Assembly (NCBI GenBank): GCA_910585635.1 | Contig: CAJUFE010000059.1 | Span: 1 to 30,200, forward strand | Direction: 5' to 3' | Source: an uncultured Lachnospiraceae bacterium | GTDB lineage: Bacteria > Bacillota > Clostridia > Lachnospirales > Lachnospiraceae | Length of the DNA stretch: 30,200 bases | Shown here: positions 16,460 through 24,031 of the stretch, in pieces | How the letters are laid out: the number at the start of each line of letters is the position of its first letter | How positions within the stretch are numbered: position 1 is the first letter of the stretch | The notes under the pieces: model-generated | What the model was told of the DNA's origin: nothing | The model's database searches: none | The model's input: the letters and a program-made list of their open reading frames with translations, nothing else | Translations under genes and position numbers: made by a program

Positions 16460-17422
16460 TTACCACTCCATCAAAAGGGCGCCCCAGGTGAGCCCTCCGC
16501 CGAACCCGGCCATGATCAGCTTATCGCCTGAGGCCAGCCTGCCATGCCGGTTCAACTCATCCAGCAGGATCGGGATCGAAGCAGCCGAGGTGTTCCCATG
16601 GTCCTGGATATCCATGGGGAATTTCTCCATCGGCTCCTTTAACCGCTTGGCCACCGCATCGATGATCCTCTCGTTGGCCTGGTGGAGGATGTAATACCGG
16701 ATATCCTCCTTCTGGACCTGTTGCCTTTTAAGCACCTGCTCCACACACTCCGGGACCTTTTTTACCGCAAATTTGAAGACCTCCTGGCCATCCATATGGA
16801 TATAACCCATCTCCGGTCCCTTCCCCGTGAGGAAATTCCCTCCGGACCTGGCCTTGCAGGTCAGCACATGCCCTCGGCTCCCATCGGATCCCATGATCTG
16901 GCCGAAGGTATCCCCTTCTCCCTTCTCCACCACCACAGCACCCGCCCCGTCTCCGAACAGGATACAGGTCTTCCGGTCCGTCCAATCGGTGATCTTGCTC
17001 AGATCGTCCGCGCCGATCACCAAGATCTTTTGAAAGATCCCTGCGGCTATAAAGCTGTAGGCCGTCTGCATGGCGAAGACAAATCCTGTACAGGCAGCGC
17101 TGATATCGAAGGCGGCCGCGTTCACCGCCCCTATGGCAGCTTGTACCTCACAGGCGCCGTTAGGAAAATGGTTCTCCGGTGTGGAGGTGGCTAACAAGAT
17201 CAGATCCAACTCCTCCGGACGGACACCGCCGTCCTCACAGGCCCGCCGGGCTGCCTCGGCTGCCATCTCTGATGTACCAGGCCCGGTGGTCAGGCGCCTT
17301 CCCTTGATCCCTGTCCGGCTGCTGATCCACTCATCGCTGGTCTCCACGATCTGTGCCAGGTCCTGGTTCGTCACCAGACGGTCGCCCAAACAGGACCCGG
17401 TTCCTATGATCTTCATTGTCAT
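16460..17422 (-). CDS. fabH: Beta-ketoacyl-ACP synthase III
   Basis: 320 residues. The Cys-His-Asn triad of FabH is complete: Cys111 in AFDISAACTGF, His247 in ILHQANERI and Asn277 in HGNTSAASIP; the protein ends with GFGGGLTWGALLMEW as expected. It starts fatty acid synthesis by condensing an acyl-CoA primer with malonyl-ACP. I chose ATG 17422 because GAGG stands 7 bases upstream; the longer frame to 17500 would read through the promoter and the palindrome. First gene of the operon, directly downstream of the promoter at 17472-17500. Confidence 0.96.
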   Translation of the reverse strand: MTMKIIGTGSCLGDRLVTNQDLAQIVETSDEWISSRTGIKGRRLTTGPGTSEMAAEAARRACEDGGVRPEELDLILLATSTPENHFPNGACEVQAAIGAVNAAAFDISAACTGFVFAMQTAYSFIAAGIFQKILVIGADDLSKITDWTDRKTCILFGDGAGAVVVEKGEGDTFGQIMGSDGSRGHVLTCKARSGGNFLTGKGPEMGYIHMDGQEVFKFAVKKVPECVEQVLKRQQVQKEDIRYYILHQANERIIDAVAKRLKEPMEKFPMDIQDHGNTSAASIPILLDELNRHGRLASGDKLIMAGFGGGLTWGALLMEW

Positions 17423-17453
17423 GATCCATCCTCTAAAGTTTTTAACATCAAAT

Positions 17454-17470
17454 ATTTTGAATTTCAAACT
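17454..17470 (-). promoter_or_regulatory. FabT-type operator overlapping the fab operon start site
   Basis: On the minus strand the 17 bases read AGTTTGAAATTCAAAAT, fitting the published FabT box pattern ANTTTGANNNTCAAANT at every fixed position. The core TTTGAAATTCAAA is a perfect palindrome. It begins one base after the -10 box, so it covers the expected transcription start, a classic repressor position. A second looser palindrome (TCAAA...TTTGA) overlaps its downstream side (about 17448-17460). No MarR/FabT gene is found in the window. Confidence 0.7.
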
Positions 17471-17471
17471 A

Positions 17472-17500
17472 ATAATAAGCGGTAAGTTTTCCCTTGTCAA
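17472..17500 (-). promoter_or_regulatory. Promoter of the fatty acid synthesis operon
   Basis: Minus strand: perfect TTGACA (17495-17500), 17-bp spacer, TATTAT (17472-17477, 5/6 match). It is located 50 bp before the fabH start, so the leader is about 40 bases. One of the strongest promoter matches in the window. Confidence 0.85.
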
Positions 17501-17503
17501 TAG

Positions 17504-17543
17504 TTTTTTGAAAAAGTATCGGGATATTTTTTTGAAAAAGTAT
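17504..17543. repeat. Two 16-bp direct repeats upstream of the fab promoter
   Basis: TTTTTTGAAAAAGTAT occurs at 17504-17519 and again at 17528-17543, a 24-bp period. Each copy contains the small palindrome TTTTTGAAAAA. The pair lies directly upstream of the fab -35 box and between it and the AbrB-gene promoter, a suitable place for a regulator site, perhaps for the AbrB-type protein itself. Confidence 0.6.
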
Positions 17544-17574
17544 TGGAAAAATTTGATCGATCATCCAATAGCCA

Positions 17575-17604
17575 TTGACATTTACTTACAATATATGGTA
17601 TTGT
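17575..17604 (+). promoter_or_regulatory. Promoter of the AbrB-type regulator gene
   Basis: TTGACA (17575-17580) is perfect; the best -10 is TATTGT (17599-17604) at 18 bp. The -10 match is only 4/6, so the exact element is uncertain. It is divergent from the fab promoter, with about 75 bp between the two -35 boxes. Confidence 0.5.
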
Positions 17605-17651
17605 ATAAAAAGAAGGGATACCGATGGATCCATAAAAAGGGGGTTTATACT

Positions 17652-17921
17652 ATGAAGACTACAGGAGTGGTCCGTAAACTTGATGAATTGGGAAGGATCA
17701 CACTTCCGATCGAACTCCGGAGGAGCCTTGATCTGGATGTGAAGGATGGTCTGGAGATCTCCGTCCAGGATAACTGCATCATCCTGCGGAAAGCGGAGAC
17801 GGCAGATATCTTTAACGGGAGCACAGAAGACCTGATCGAATACGAAGGTCGCAAGGTCTCCAGAGAATCGATCCGCAGACTGGCGAAGATCGCAGGTATG
17901 ACCATAGTCGAGGAAAAATGA
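17652..17921 (+). CDS. AbrB-family transition-state regulator
   Basis: 89 residues. The N-terminal half is the AbrB swapped-hairpin DNA-binding fold: MKTTGVVRKLDELGRITLPI, then ELRRSLDLDVKDGLEISVQD and the closing strand CIILRKAE. The C-terminal half (about 50-89) probably mediates oligomer formation and resembles the SpoVT/AbrB clostridial group. AAAAAGGGGG lies 9 bases before the ATG. The gene is divergent from the fab operon and next to the rsmI side of the yaa/yab cluster, where Bacillus subtilis also has abrB, so it is a positional counterpart. Targets are unknown; control of the fab operon or of itself through the direct repeats at 17504-17543 is inference. Confidence 0.92.
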   Translation: MKTTGVVRKLDELGRITLPIELRRSLDLDVKDGLEISVQDNCIILRKAETADIFNGSTEDLIEYEGRKVSRESIRRLAKIAGMTIVEEK

Positions 17922-17928
17922 CCATATG

Positions 17929-17985
17929 AAAAAGCCGTTTTGGGCAGGATCCGCAAAAGCGATATCCCTGCCCAGACGGCTTTTT
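17929..17985. terminator. Bidirectional terminator after the AbrB-type gene
   Basis: AAAAAGCCGT (17929-17938) pairs with ACGGCTTTTT (17976-17985), and GGGCAGG pairs with CCTGCCC further inside. The run of T follows on the plus strand and the run of A gives a U-tract for minus-strand transcripts. It serves the AbrB gene and the long operon ending with the sulfite reductase gene. Confidence 0.9.
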
Positions 17986-18093
17986 CATTTACGTTCTTTT
18001 ATCGATCTTTTTTATCGATCTTTCTTTTATCTTTCTGCCACCTTTATCCACGTCTCTGTAGCTGTCTGTCTCTCTGCGGGGCGCGATCAGGGT

Positions 18094-19635
18094 TCAGACC
18101 CGGTACTTCCCGACGATCTTATCGAAGTCCTTTTCGTTCTCTTTCATCCATGCAGCATAGTCCAGGCCTGAAGCCGCCACGGTCTTTCCGATCTCCACCA
18201 TAAGCTTTGGGATATCCTTCTCCAGGATCTGGCCTACCTCCCGGCCCATCTGTTCCTCTCCCTGGAGATCGCATCCGTTCACGTACATGGTAAAGGACGG
18301 GTTCGCTACCTTATCGATCATCTTGACCCCGCCTCTGAACCCTATAGAGCCGGTCTGATGGGTCCCACAGGAGGAGGGGCATCCGGATATATGGATCTGA
18401 GGGAGTGCGCCGTCGGGGAGCTCTGCCTTCCTGACAGCCTCGATCACCGATCTTAAGAGCTTTTGGGAGTCCCGCACCCCTACCTGGCAGATCCCCGCGC
18501 CGATACAGGCCACCGATGTTTCAAAAAGATCCCTGGCTCCATCCTCCAGGACAGGCTCGATCTGTCTTACCTCACCTCCGGTCAGGTTGATGATATAGAT
18601 CGACTCATCAGGAGACAGCCTCAGCTCCACCTGCTCCATATCCTTGATCGCGTCATAGATCTCACGGAACTTAGAAGGCTTTACCATACCGCCCAACGGA
18701 TGATAATGGACAGCATACAGCCCCTCCTGTTTCTGGAAGATCACATGCCCTCCCTCTGCCGCCGTGCCATCCCCGGTCTTTGTGACCGTCCTTTGTCCAG
18801 CTGAAAAGCTCAGATCCTCGCCGGAGGCATAGACCTTTTCCAGCTCCTCCTTGAACTTCTCCACATATCCCTCTTCCCCAAGTGTCTGCTGCATATAGCG
18901 CGTCCTGGCCTTGGCCCGGTTCTCATAATTTCCATAAGCCCGAAAGGTCTGCCACATAGCGCGGATGTAATAGAGGATATCATCAGGCTCTACCCTTTCG
19001 CCTACCTTTAGCCCAAACCGGGGGTTCGCACCCAGTCCGCCTGCACTGTACACATCGAACTTCCCGTCAGGACGGGCCACAAAGCCCAGATCCCGGTAAG
19101 TGGCATGGGGGACATTAGCAGGGCTGTCAGAAAAACATACCTTCAGCTTTCTGGGCATCTTCTCCATCTCGATAAAGTTCAACAGATAGGCCCCGGCTGC
19201 CTCCACATAAGGGACCACATCCAGATAGCCATCCCCCACACCGGAAAGAGGGGACATCATCACATTCCGCGGATAGTCGCCTCCGCCCCCCATGGTCACG
19301 ATCCCATGATCTAAAGCCTTTTCCATGATCTGATAGATAACGGCAGGCTGCAGGTCGTGGAGCTGTACCGTCTGGCAGGTGGTGATATGGATCCGCTGGA
19401 TACCATGCTCTTCTATAGAATCGGCGATGAATGCCAGCTTATCCTTTGTCAGGATCCCTCCTGTCAGACGGAGACGGAGCATACTGGCTTTTCCGCCCCT
19501 CTGGGCATAGCTCCCGTATTTTCCGGAAAACCCTTTATAGGCGTTCTTATCGATCTCCCCTGCATAAAAGGCCTCTGTTTTTTCTCTGAAAGCCTCCAGA
19601 CCCTGTTTCCATGTGTCTCTGCTCACGGTCTTCAT
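18094..19635 (-). CDS. Siroheme nitrite/sulfite reductase
   Basis: 513 residues. The [4Fe-4S]-siroheme ligand cysteines are present in both motifs: Cys377 and Cys383 in CIGAGIC, Cys419 and Cys423 in CPSSC. The two ferredoxin-like half-domains start at LRLRLTGGILTKDKL and HYHPLGGMVKPSKF, and HITTCQTVQLHDLQ and GGGGDYPRNV match siroheme-contact segments of the family. It should reduce nitrite to ammonia or sulfite to sulfide with six electrons, probably from ferredoxin. No siroheme synthesis, sulfate activation or electron-transfer gene lies next to it, so the substrate is open. It starts 3 bp after the rsmI stop, with GGAG inside the end of rsmI, so it appears to be the last gene of that operon. 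Confidence 0.9.
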   Translation of the reverse strand: MKTVSRDTWKQGLEAFREKTEAFYAGEIDKNAYKGFSGKYGSYAQRGGKASMLRLRLTGGILTKDKLAFIADSIEEHGIQRIHITTCQTVQLHDLQPAVIYQIMEKALDHGIVTMGGGGDYPRNVMMSPLSGVGDGYLDVVPYVEAAGAYLLNFIEMEKMPRKLKVCFSDSPANVPHATYRDLGFVARPDGKFDVYSAGGLGANPRFGLKVGERVEPDDILYYIRAMWQTFRAYGNYENRAKARTRYMQQTLGEEGYVEKFKEELEKVYASGEDLSFSAGQRTVTKTGDGTAAEGGHVIFQKQEGLYAVHYHPLGGMVKPSKFREIYDAIKDMEQVELRLSPDESIYIINLTGGEVRQIEPVLEDGARDLFETSVACIGAGICQVGVRDSQKLLRSVIEAVRKAELPDGALPQIHISGCPSSCGTHQTGSIGFRGGVKMIDKVANPSFTMYVNGCDLQGEEQMGREVGQILEKDIPKLMVEIGKTVAASGLDYAAWMKENEKDFDKIVGKYRV

Positions 19636-19638
19636 CCT

Positions 19639-20493
19639 CTATTCTCCTTTCTCTAAAAGGATCTGATATACTTCTCTCTTACTGATCCCCCTGTCCCTTG
19701 CCACTGCCTTCATCGCTCCCTTTCGGTCCATCCCTTCTTTTTCATACTTCTCCATATGGGCTCCGACAGAGATCTCCTCCCAGGACCGCTGCTGCTCTCT
19801 GACGATCTCCTCCCGGGCTCTCCCTTCGATCACTACCACACACTCGCCTCTCGGTACCTCCCTTTTATAATGGTCCAGAGCCTCTGAAAGGGTCGTCCTG
19901 AAGGCCTCCTCATGCTGCTTGGTCAGTTCTCTGCAGATGGTGGCCCGTCTGTCCCCTAAAGCCTCCAGAAGCTCTTCCAGGGTCTTGATCAGATGATGGG
20001 GAGCCTCATACAGGATGATCGTCCTGGTCTCCTCCTTCAGCTCGTCTAAGACCCACTGGCGCTCTTTCTTGTCAAAGGGGAGAAAGGCCTCAAAGCAGAA
20101 CCGCCTGGTCCCAAGCCCTGCCATAGCAAGGGCTGTGATACAGGCCGTAGGCCCCGGCAGCGAGGTCACCTTGATCTTAGCCTCCCAGCACTGCCTTACC
20201 AGCTCCTCCCCCGGATCGGATATCCCCGGGGTCCCTGCATCGGTGATCAATGCGATGTCCTGCCCTTTGATCATCTGCCCTACCAGATATCTTGCCTTAT
20301 CCACCTTATTATATTCATGGTAACTGGTCATAGGGGTCTTGATCTGGAAATGGTTCAAAAGCTTGATGCTGTGCCGTGTATCCTCAGCAGCGATAAGATC
20401 CACCTTTTTTAAGGTGTCCAGCACCCGAAAGGTGATATCCTCCAGATTCCCGATCGGTGTAGCACATAAATATAGTCTGCCCGCCATATCCAT
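19639..20493 (-). CDS. rsmI: 16S rRNA (cytidine-1402-2'-O)-methyltransferase
   Basis: 284 residues. GRLYLCATPIGNLEDITFR, DLIAAEDTRHSIKLL, TSYHEYN, VALITDAGTPGISDPG-like ALITDAGTPGISDPGEELVR and TSLPGPTACITALAMAGL are RsmI (YabC/YraL) signatures of the tetrapyrrole-methylase fold. It methylates C1402 in the decoding centre of 16S rRNA. Two in-frame ATGs at 20493 and 20487 are possible; AGGAAGGG stands immediately before the first and 6 bases before the second, so 20487 (product starting MAGRLYL) is equally plausible. It lies between the trmN-like gene and the reductase, as rsmI follows yabB in Bacillus. Confidence 0.95.
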   Translation of the reverse strand: MDMAGRLYLCATPIGNLEDITFRVLDTLKKVDLIAAEDTRHSIKLLNHFQIKTPMTSYHEYNKVDKARYLVGQMIKGQDIALITDAGTPGISDPGEELVRQCWEAKIKVTSLPGPTACITALAMAGLGTRRFCFEAFLPFDKKERQWVLDELKEETRTIILYEAPHHLIKTLEELLEALGDRRATICRELTKQHEEAFRTTLSEALDHYKREVPRGECVVVIEGRAREEIVREQQRSWEEISVGAHMEKYEKEGMDRKGAMKAVARDRGISKREVYQILLEKGE

Positions 20494-20502
20494 CCCTTCC
20501 TG

Positions 20503-21258
20503 TCAATACCCGTATACACGCCGGATCTCATCTGTATAGACCCCCGGCTCCTTGAACACGATCAATGGCTTTTCCAGCTTCAGCATAGGCTTTCCTCCCC
20601 TGACCGCTTCGATCAGGACCATGTTCGCCTCCCGGTCTGCAAAAGGGTGGACGAACTTCATCCTTTTTGGCTCCAGCCTGTACTTAGACAGCACATTGAT
20701 GATCTGGACCAGCCTGTGAGGCCTGTGGACCAGATAAAAACGTCCGCCCGGCCTTACCAGCCTTCCTGCCCCCTGTACTACATCCTCCAGGGTACAAAAG
20801 ATCTCATGCCTGGATATCGCTTTTGCCATATCTGGATTCTTTAACCCGTGAGCCTGGTCCATATAAGGTGGGTTAGACGTGATCACGTCAAAAGAAGCCG
20901 ACGAAAATAAGCTGCCCGCTCCTCTGATATCTCCTGTGATGATCTTGATCTTTTCTCCTGCTCTGTTCAAAGCCACGCTGCGGCGGGCCATATCCGCGAT
21001 CTCCTCCTGGATCTCCAGTCCCACAAAAAGGCTCCCTTCTGTCTTAGCTTCCATGAGGATCGGGATGATCCCTGTACCTGTTCCCAGATCCAGGATACGC
21101 TCCCCTGCATAAGCCTTTGCGAACCCGCTGAGCAGCACGGCATCCATCCCAAAACAAAAGCCATTTTTCTTCTGGATGATCCGATAGCCGTTCCTTTCCA
21201 GATCGTCGATCCGCTCATCCGCCTTTAGCTGGACGGCAGGCTCGTTCCCTCTGCTCAT
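20503..21258 (-). CDS. tRNA1(Val) adenine-N6-methyltransferase-like protein
   Basis: 251 residues, class I methyltransferase. SAM-binding DLGTGTGI (57-64), LEIQEEIADMARRS, and the N6-adenine catalytic NPPY (129-132) are clear, preceded by FGMDAVLLSGFA characteristic of the TrmN6/YabB group. It probably methylates adenine 37 of a tRNA. The start overlaps the ricT stop by 4 bp (ATGA). It corresponds in position to Bacillus yabB. Specific tRNA target is inferred from family membership. Confidence 0.9.
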   Translation of the reverse strand: MSRGNEPAVQLKADERIDDLERNGYRIIQKKNGFCFGMDAVLLSGFAKAYAGERILDLGTGTGIIPILMEAKTEGSLFVGLEIQEEIADMARRSVALNRAGEKIKIITGDIRGAGSLFSSASFDVITSNPPYMDQAHGLKNPDMAKAISRHEIFCTLEDVVQGAGRLVRPGGRFYLVHRPHRLVQIINVLSKYRLEPKRMKFVHPFADREANMVLIEAVRGGKPMLKLEKPLIVFKEPGVYTDEIRRVYGY

Positions 21259-22550
21259 CCTTCCCGGCTCTCCGCAGCTGTAGATCCCTGCCCTTTCCGG
21301 TCACCGTCTCTGCTATCACGCTTATCGCGCTCTCTATCCTTGTTCCGATGGTCGGCCCTGGTATTATCCCGGTTTTCTCTGTTCCCATTCTTATATCGAT
21401 CTTTATGACCGTCCCTGTGGCTGTCCTTTTGGCCCTCCCTGTGACCGTCTTTGCGGCTGTCCTTTTGACCGTCCCTATAACTGTCCTTTTGACTTTCTCT
21501 GCGACTGTCCTTTACGTCATCTCTGCGGCCGGTCCTGGGGCCGTCCCTTCGTCCATCTCTGTACCCTTCCTTGTAGCCATCCCTTTGACCATCTCGACGG
21601 CCATCCTTCTGGCCATCTCGACGGCTCTCTCTCTGCTCATCCTTCTGGCTGTCCAGCTGGACCTCCGGCTGCTCCTCTCTCTCTTCATCCTTGCGGCTGT
21701 CCTTCTGGCCGTCCTTCGTCTTATCCTTCTTCCGTCTGGGTTTGAACTTTAGCTCGTCCACCGGATATTCCCGGATCTCCTTTTCATCTCCGTCCACAGT
21801 CATCAAGACCTTCACGGTCTGACGGAGCACGTTCACACTGTGGACCTCCCCTTTAAGCCCCTCTTCTGTAGTCACCAGATCCCCCATGTTCGGGAGCTTG
21901 CTGTTCAAGACCTGATAGGTCTCCTCTTCATTTTTCAGACAGCACATCAGTCTGCCGCATACACCGGAGATCTTCGTGGGGTTCAGAGACAGATTCTGCT
22001 CCTTGGCCATCTTGATCGACACAGGGATGAATTCTGACAGATAGGAATGGCAGCAGAGCGCTCTCCCGCAGATGCCGATCCCTCCTAAGATCTTTGTCTC
22101 ATCCCGCACCCCCACCTGCCGCAGCTCGATCCTGGTCTTAAAAACAGCGGCCAGGTCCTTTACCAGCTCTCTGAAATCGATGCGGCCATCGGCCGTAAAA
22201 TAAAACAGGACCTTATTATTATCAAAGGTGTATTCCGCATCGATCAGCTTCATCTCCAGGCCCCTTTTGTGGATCTTTTCCAGACAGATCTTAAAGGCCT
22301 CTTTTTCCTTCTCCTTATTCCGTGCCTCGATGGCACGGTCCTCATTTGTCGCCATGCGGATCACCTGCTTTAATGGCTGGATCACCTTATCATCAGCCAC
22401 CTCCCGGTTCCCCAGGACCACATAGCCATATTCGATCCCTCTGGCGGTCTCTACGATCACATTATCTCCGGTCTTGATCTCCAGGCCGGCAGGGTCAAAA
22501 TAGTAGATCTTTCCCGCGGTCCGGAACCGGACCCCGATCACCTTTGTCAT
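21255..22550 (-). CDS. ricT: RicT/YaaT-type PSP1 protein with long charged repeat tail
   Basis: 431 residues against about 275 in Bacillus subtilis. Residues 1-275 are the conserved PSP1 part: VIGVRFRTAGKIYYFDPAG, RTRIELRQVGVRDETK-like KTRIELRQVGVRDETK, and the cysteine segments GGIGICGRALCCHSYL and KISGVCGRLMCCL, which in the RicA-RicF-RicT complex take part in iron-sulfur binding. In Bacillus this complex affects RNA processing by RNase Y and development. The extra tail (about 276-431) is Asp/Arg/Lys/Gln/Gly-rich, with a run of tetrapeptide repeats at 300-391, surely disordered and probably nucleic-acid binding. The gene starts 1 bp after holB ends, as in Bacillus. Confidence 0.93.
   Translation of the reverse strand: MTKVIGVRFRTAGKIYYFDPAGLEIKTGDNVIVETARGIEYGYVVLGNREVADDKVIQPLKQVIRMATNEDRAIEARNKEKEKEAFKICLEKIHKRGLEMKLIDAEYTFDNNKVLFYFTADGRIDFRELVKDLAAVFKTRIELRQVGVRDETKILGGIGICGRALCCHSYLSEFIPVSIKMAKEQNLSLNPTKISGVCGRLMCCLKNEEETYQVLNSKLPNMGDLVTTEEGLKGEVHSVNVLRQTVKVLMTVDGDEKEIREYPVDELKFKPRRKKDKTKDGQKDSRKDEEREEQPEVQLDSQKDEQRESRRDGQKDGRRDGQRDGYKEGYRDGRRDGPRTGRRDDVKDSRRESQKDSYRDGQKDSRKDGHREGQKDSHRDGHKDRYKNGNRENRDNTRADHRNKDRERDKRDSRDGDRKGQGSTAAESREG
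21378..21653 (-). repeat. Tetrapeptide-repeat region in the ricT tail (12-bp period)
   Basis: 23 consecutive tetrapeptides of pattern (Asp/Glu)-(Gly/Ser)-X-(Lys/Arg), for example DGQK DGRR DGQR DGYK. At DNA level this is an imperfect 12-bp periodicity, visible on the plus strand as repeated CTGTCCTTTTGACCGTCC-like text. Degeneration between units suggests age, but the frame and the charge pattern are kept. Confidence 0.9.
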
Positions 22551-22551
22551 C

Positions 22552-23541
22552 TCAACACTCCTTCATCACCAACAGCATCAGCTCTAAGGCCAGGTCCATG
22601 TTCACATTAGCGTCAAGCCTTATCCTAGCTTTATCGATAGCCGATAAGATCTCCTCCAGACCTTCATATCCGCTGTTCTTGCTGATCTCATTGATCGTCG
22701 TATATTCTTCTTTAAATAGCAGGAGGTTCACATCCTTGGTCACCTTGAACATCAGCACATCCCTGTACCAGAGTTGCATGACCTCCAGGCACTCATAGAT
22801 ATCGATCCCCTCTTCCCTCATCCCTCTGATGTGGTTCAAAGCCTCCGAGATATCCACCTTCTTGATATCACGGAGGATATATAGCGTCTCGCTGTAGAGC
22901 AGCTTAGACTCCTCTGAAGAGACCATGGATATCCCTTTCCCTAGATTTCCCCTGGCCAGAGCGGTATATACGTCTGCTTCCTGCTCCTTTAGCTTGAAGT
23001 TCTTCTGCAGATACGACTTCACCAGAGGATCCTGGAGGGGCTTCAGCTTTAACTGGACACACCTGGATAAGATCGTAGGCAGGAAGCTCTGTGGATCTGT
23101 GGTGAGGAGCATGATCACCCCATAGGACGGCGGCTCCTCTATGGTCTTTAGAAGAGCATTCTGTGCCTGGACCGTCATCTTCTCCGCCTCATCTATGATA
23201 TACAGCTTATAGGCACTGCTGTAAGGACGGATATACACGGTATCGTTGACCTGGCGGCGGATATCCTCCACACCTATGCTCCCCGTCTTTTCATGCTGCA
23301 CATAGATCAGGTCCGGATGGTTCCTGCTCATCACCTGCTTGCAGGCATGACAGGCCATACAAGGCCCATCCCCGCCTTTTTCACAGAACAGGCTCAAGGC
23401 AAAAGCATCTGCCATGGTCTTCTTCCCCATGCCGGCTTCTCCGGACAGGATATAGGCGTGGGAAACCTTATCGGATCTGATCGATCTTTGTAAACTTTCT
23501 TTTATGCTCTCATGCCCTGTTATATCCGAAAATCCCAGCAT
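22552..23541 (-). CDS. holB: DNA polymerase III delta' subunit
   Basis: 329 residues, clamp-loader AAA+ fold. Nucleotide loop GEAGMGKKT (34-42), zinc-binding Cys53, Cys61, Cys64, Cys67, Walker B-like YIIDEAEKM, TIEEPPSYGVIMLLTT and the SRC motif LSRCVQLKL are present. With DnaX and HolA it loads the sliding clamp. RBS is weak-looking but present (GAGGAGGG upstream of ATG). It lies between the unknown protein gene and ricT, the same holB-ricT order as in Bacillus. Confidence 0.95.
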   Translation of the reverse strand: MLGFSDITGHESIKESLQRSIRSDKVSHAYILSGEAGMGKKTMADAFALSLFCEKGGDGPCMACHACKQVMSRNHPDLIYVQHEKTGSIGVEDIRRQVNDTVYIRPYSSAYKLYIIDEAEKMTVQAQNALLKTIEEPPSYGVIMLLTTDPQSFLPTILSRCVQLKLKPLQDPLVKSYLQKNFKLKEQEADVYTALARGNLGKGISMVSSEESKLLYSETLYILRDIKKVDISEALNHIRGMREEGIDIYECLEVMQLWYRDVLMFKVTKDVNLLLFKEEYTTINEISKNSGYEGLEEILSAIDKARIRLDANVNMDLALELMLLVMKEC

Positions 23542-23554
23542 ACGAAAACCCTCC

Positions 23555-24007
23555 TCACTCTCTCATCAGGGCGCTGTCCAACAGTTTCAATAATTCCAGG
23601 ACACTGCAGAACGGTTCTTCATCCTCCGCTTCTACCCATATCAGCTTTCCCTGCCACGTAGAATTCTGCCTGAACTGGACATTGAGGATAAAGGTAGCTT
23701 CTTTTCCTTTATGCTCCAATATCTCCTCAGCTGTATGTACCTGTACCAGACCTTCTTTTTTGCCGGAAGGAGACGGCTCTCCCTTTTTTGGCCTCTGGAA
23801 GCTCCGATAACGCGTGGATGCCTGCGGATAATCCAGTGCGTCAAAAAATCGATCTAAGACCGATATCATCTGTCCGCTGTCCCTAAATGGAACAGATCCC
23901 TCCTCGTATTTATCATAGATCCTCCCGCTATATTCACCTTCCGCTATAACATCGATGCAGATGTTCACGAGATTAGGAGAAGCTATATTCACTCTGTATT
24001 GACCCAT
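23555..24007 (-). CDS. Conserved-looking protein of unknown function
   Basis: 150 residues from ATG 24007 (GAGAGGGAAAGGAT upstream); a longer start at 24028 adds seven residues but has a weaker binding site. The start MGQYRVNIASPNLVNICIDV and the middle part with a Ser/Pro/Lys-rich hinge (about residues 77-90) lead to a C-terminal domain with FILNVQFRQNSTWQGKLIWV and FCSVLELLKLLDSAL. I cannot assign it to a named family. It starts 24 bp after the SARP-type regulator gene and precedes holB by 13 bp, so it is part of the same operon. No membrane segment or signal peptide. The position is that of yaaR in Bacillus, but the sequence does not look like YaaR. Confidence 0.85.
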   Translation of the reverse strand: MGQYRVNIASPNLVNICIDVIAEGEYSGRIYDKYEEGSVPFRDSGQMISVLDRFFDALDYPQASTRYRSFQRPKKGEPSPSGKKEGLVQVHTAEEILEHKGKEATFILNVQFRQNSTWQGKLIWVEAEDEEPFCSVLELLKLLDSALMRE

Positions 24008-24031
24008 ATCCTTTCCCTCTCGATCCATAGA

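Noticed and set aside
21348..21752. Plus-strand frame of 134 codons that reads like a multi-spanning membrane protein (Val/Leu/Ile-rich)
   Set aside because: It is the antisense of the charged tetrapeptide repeats of ricT; Asp, Lys and Arg codons read as Val, Leu and similar on the other strand.
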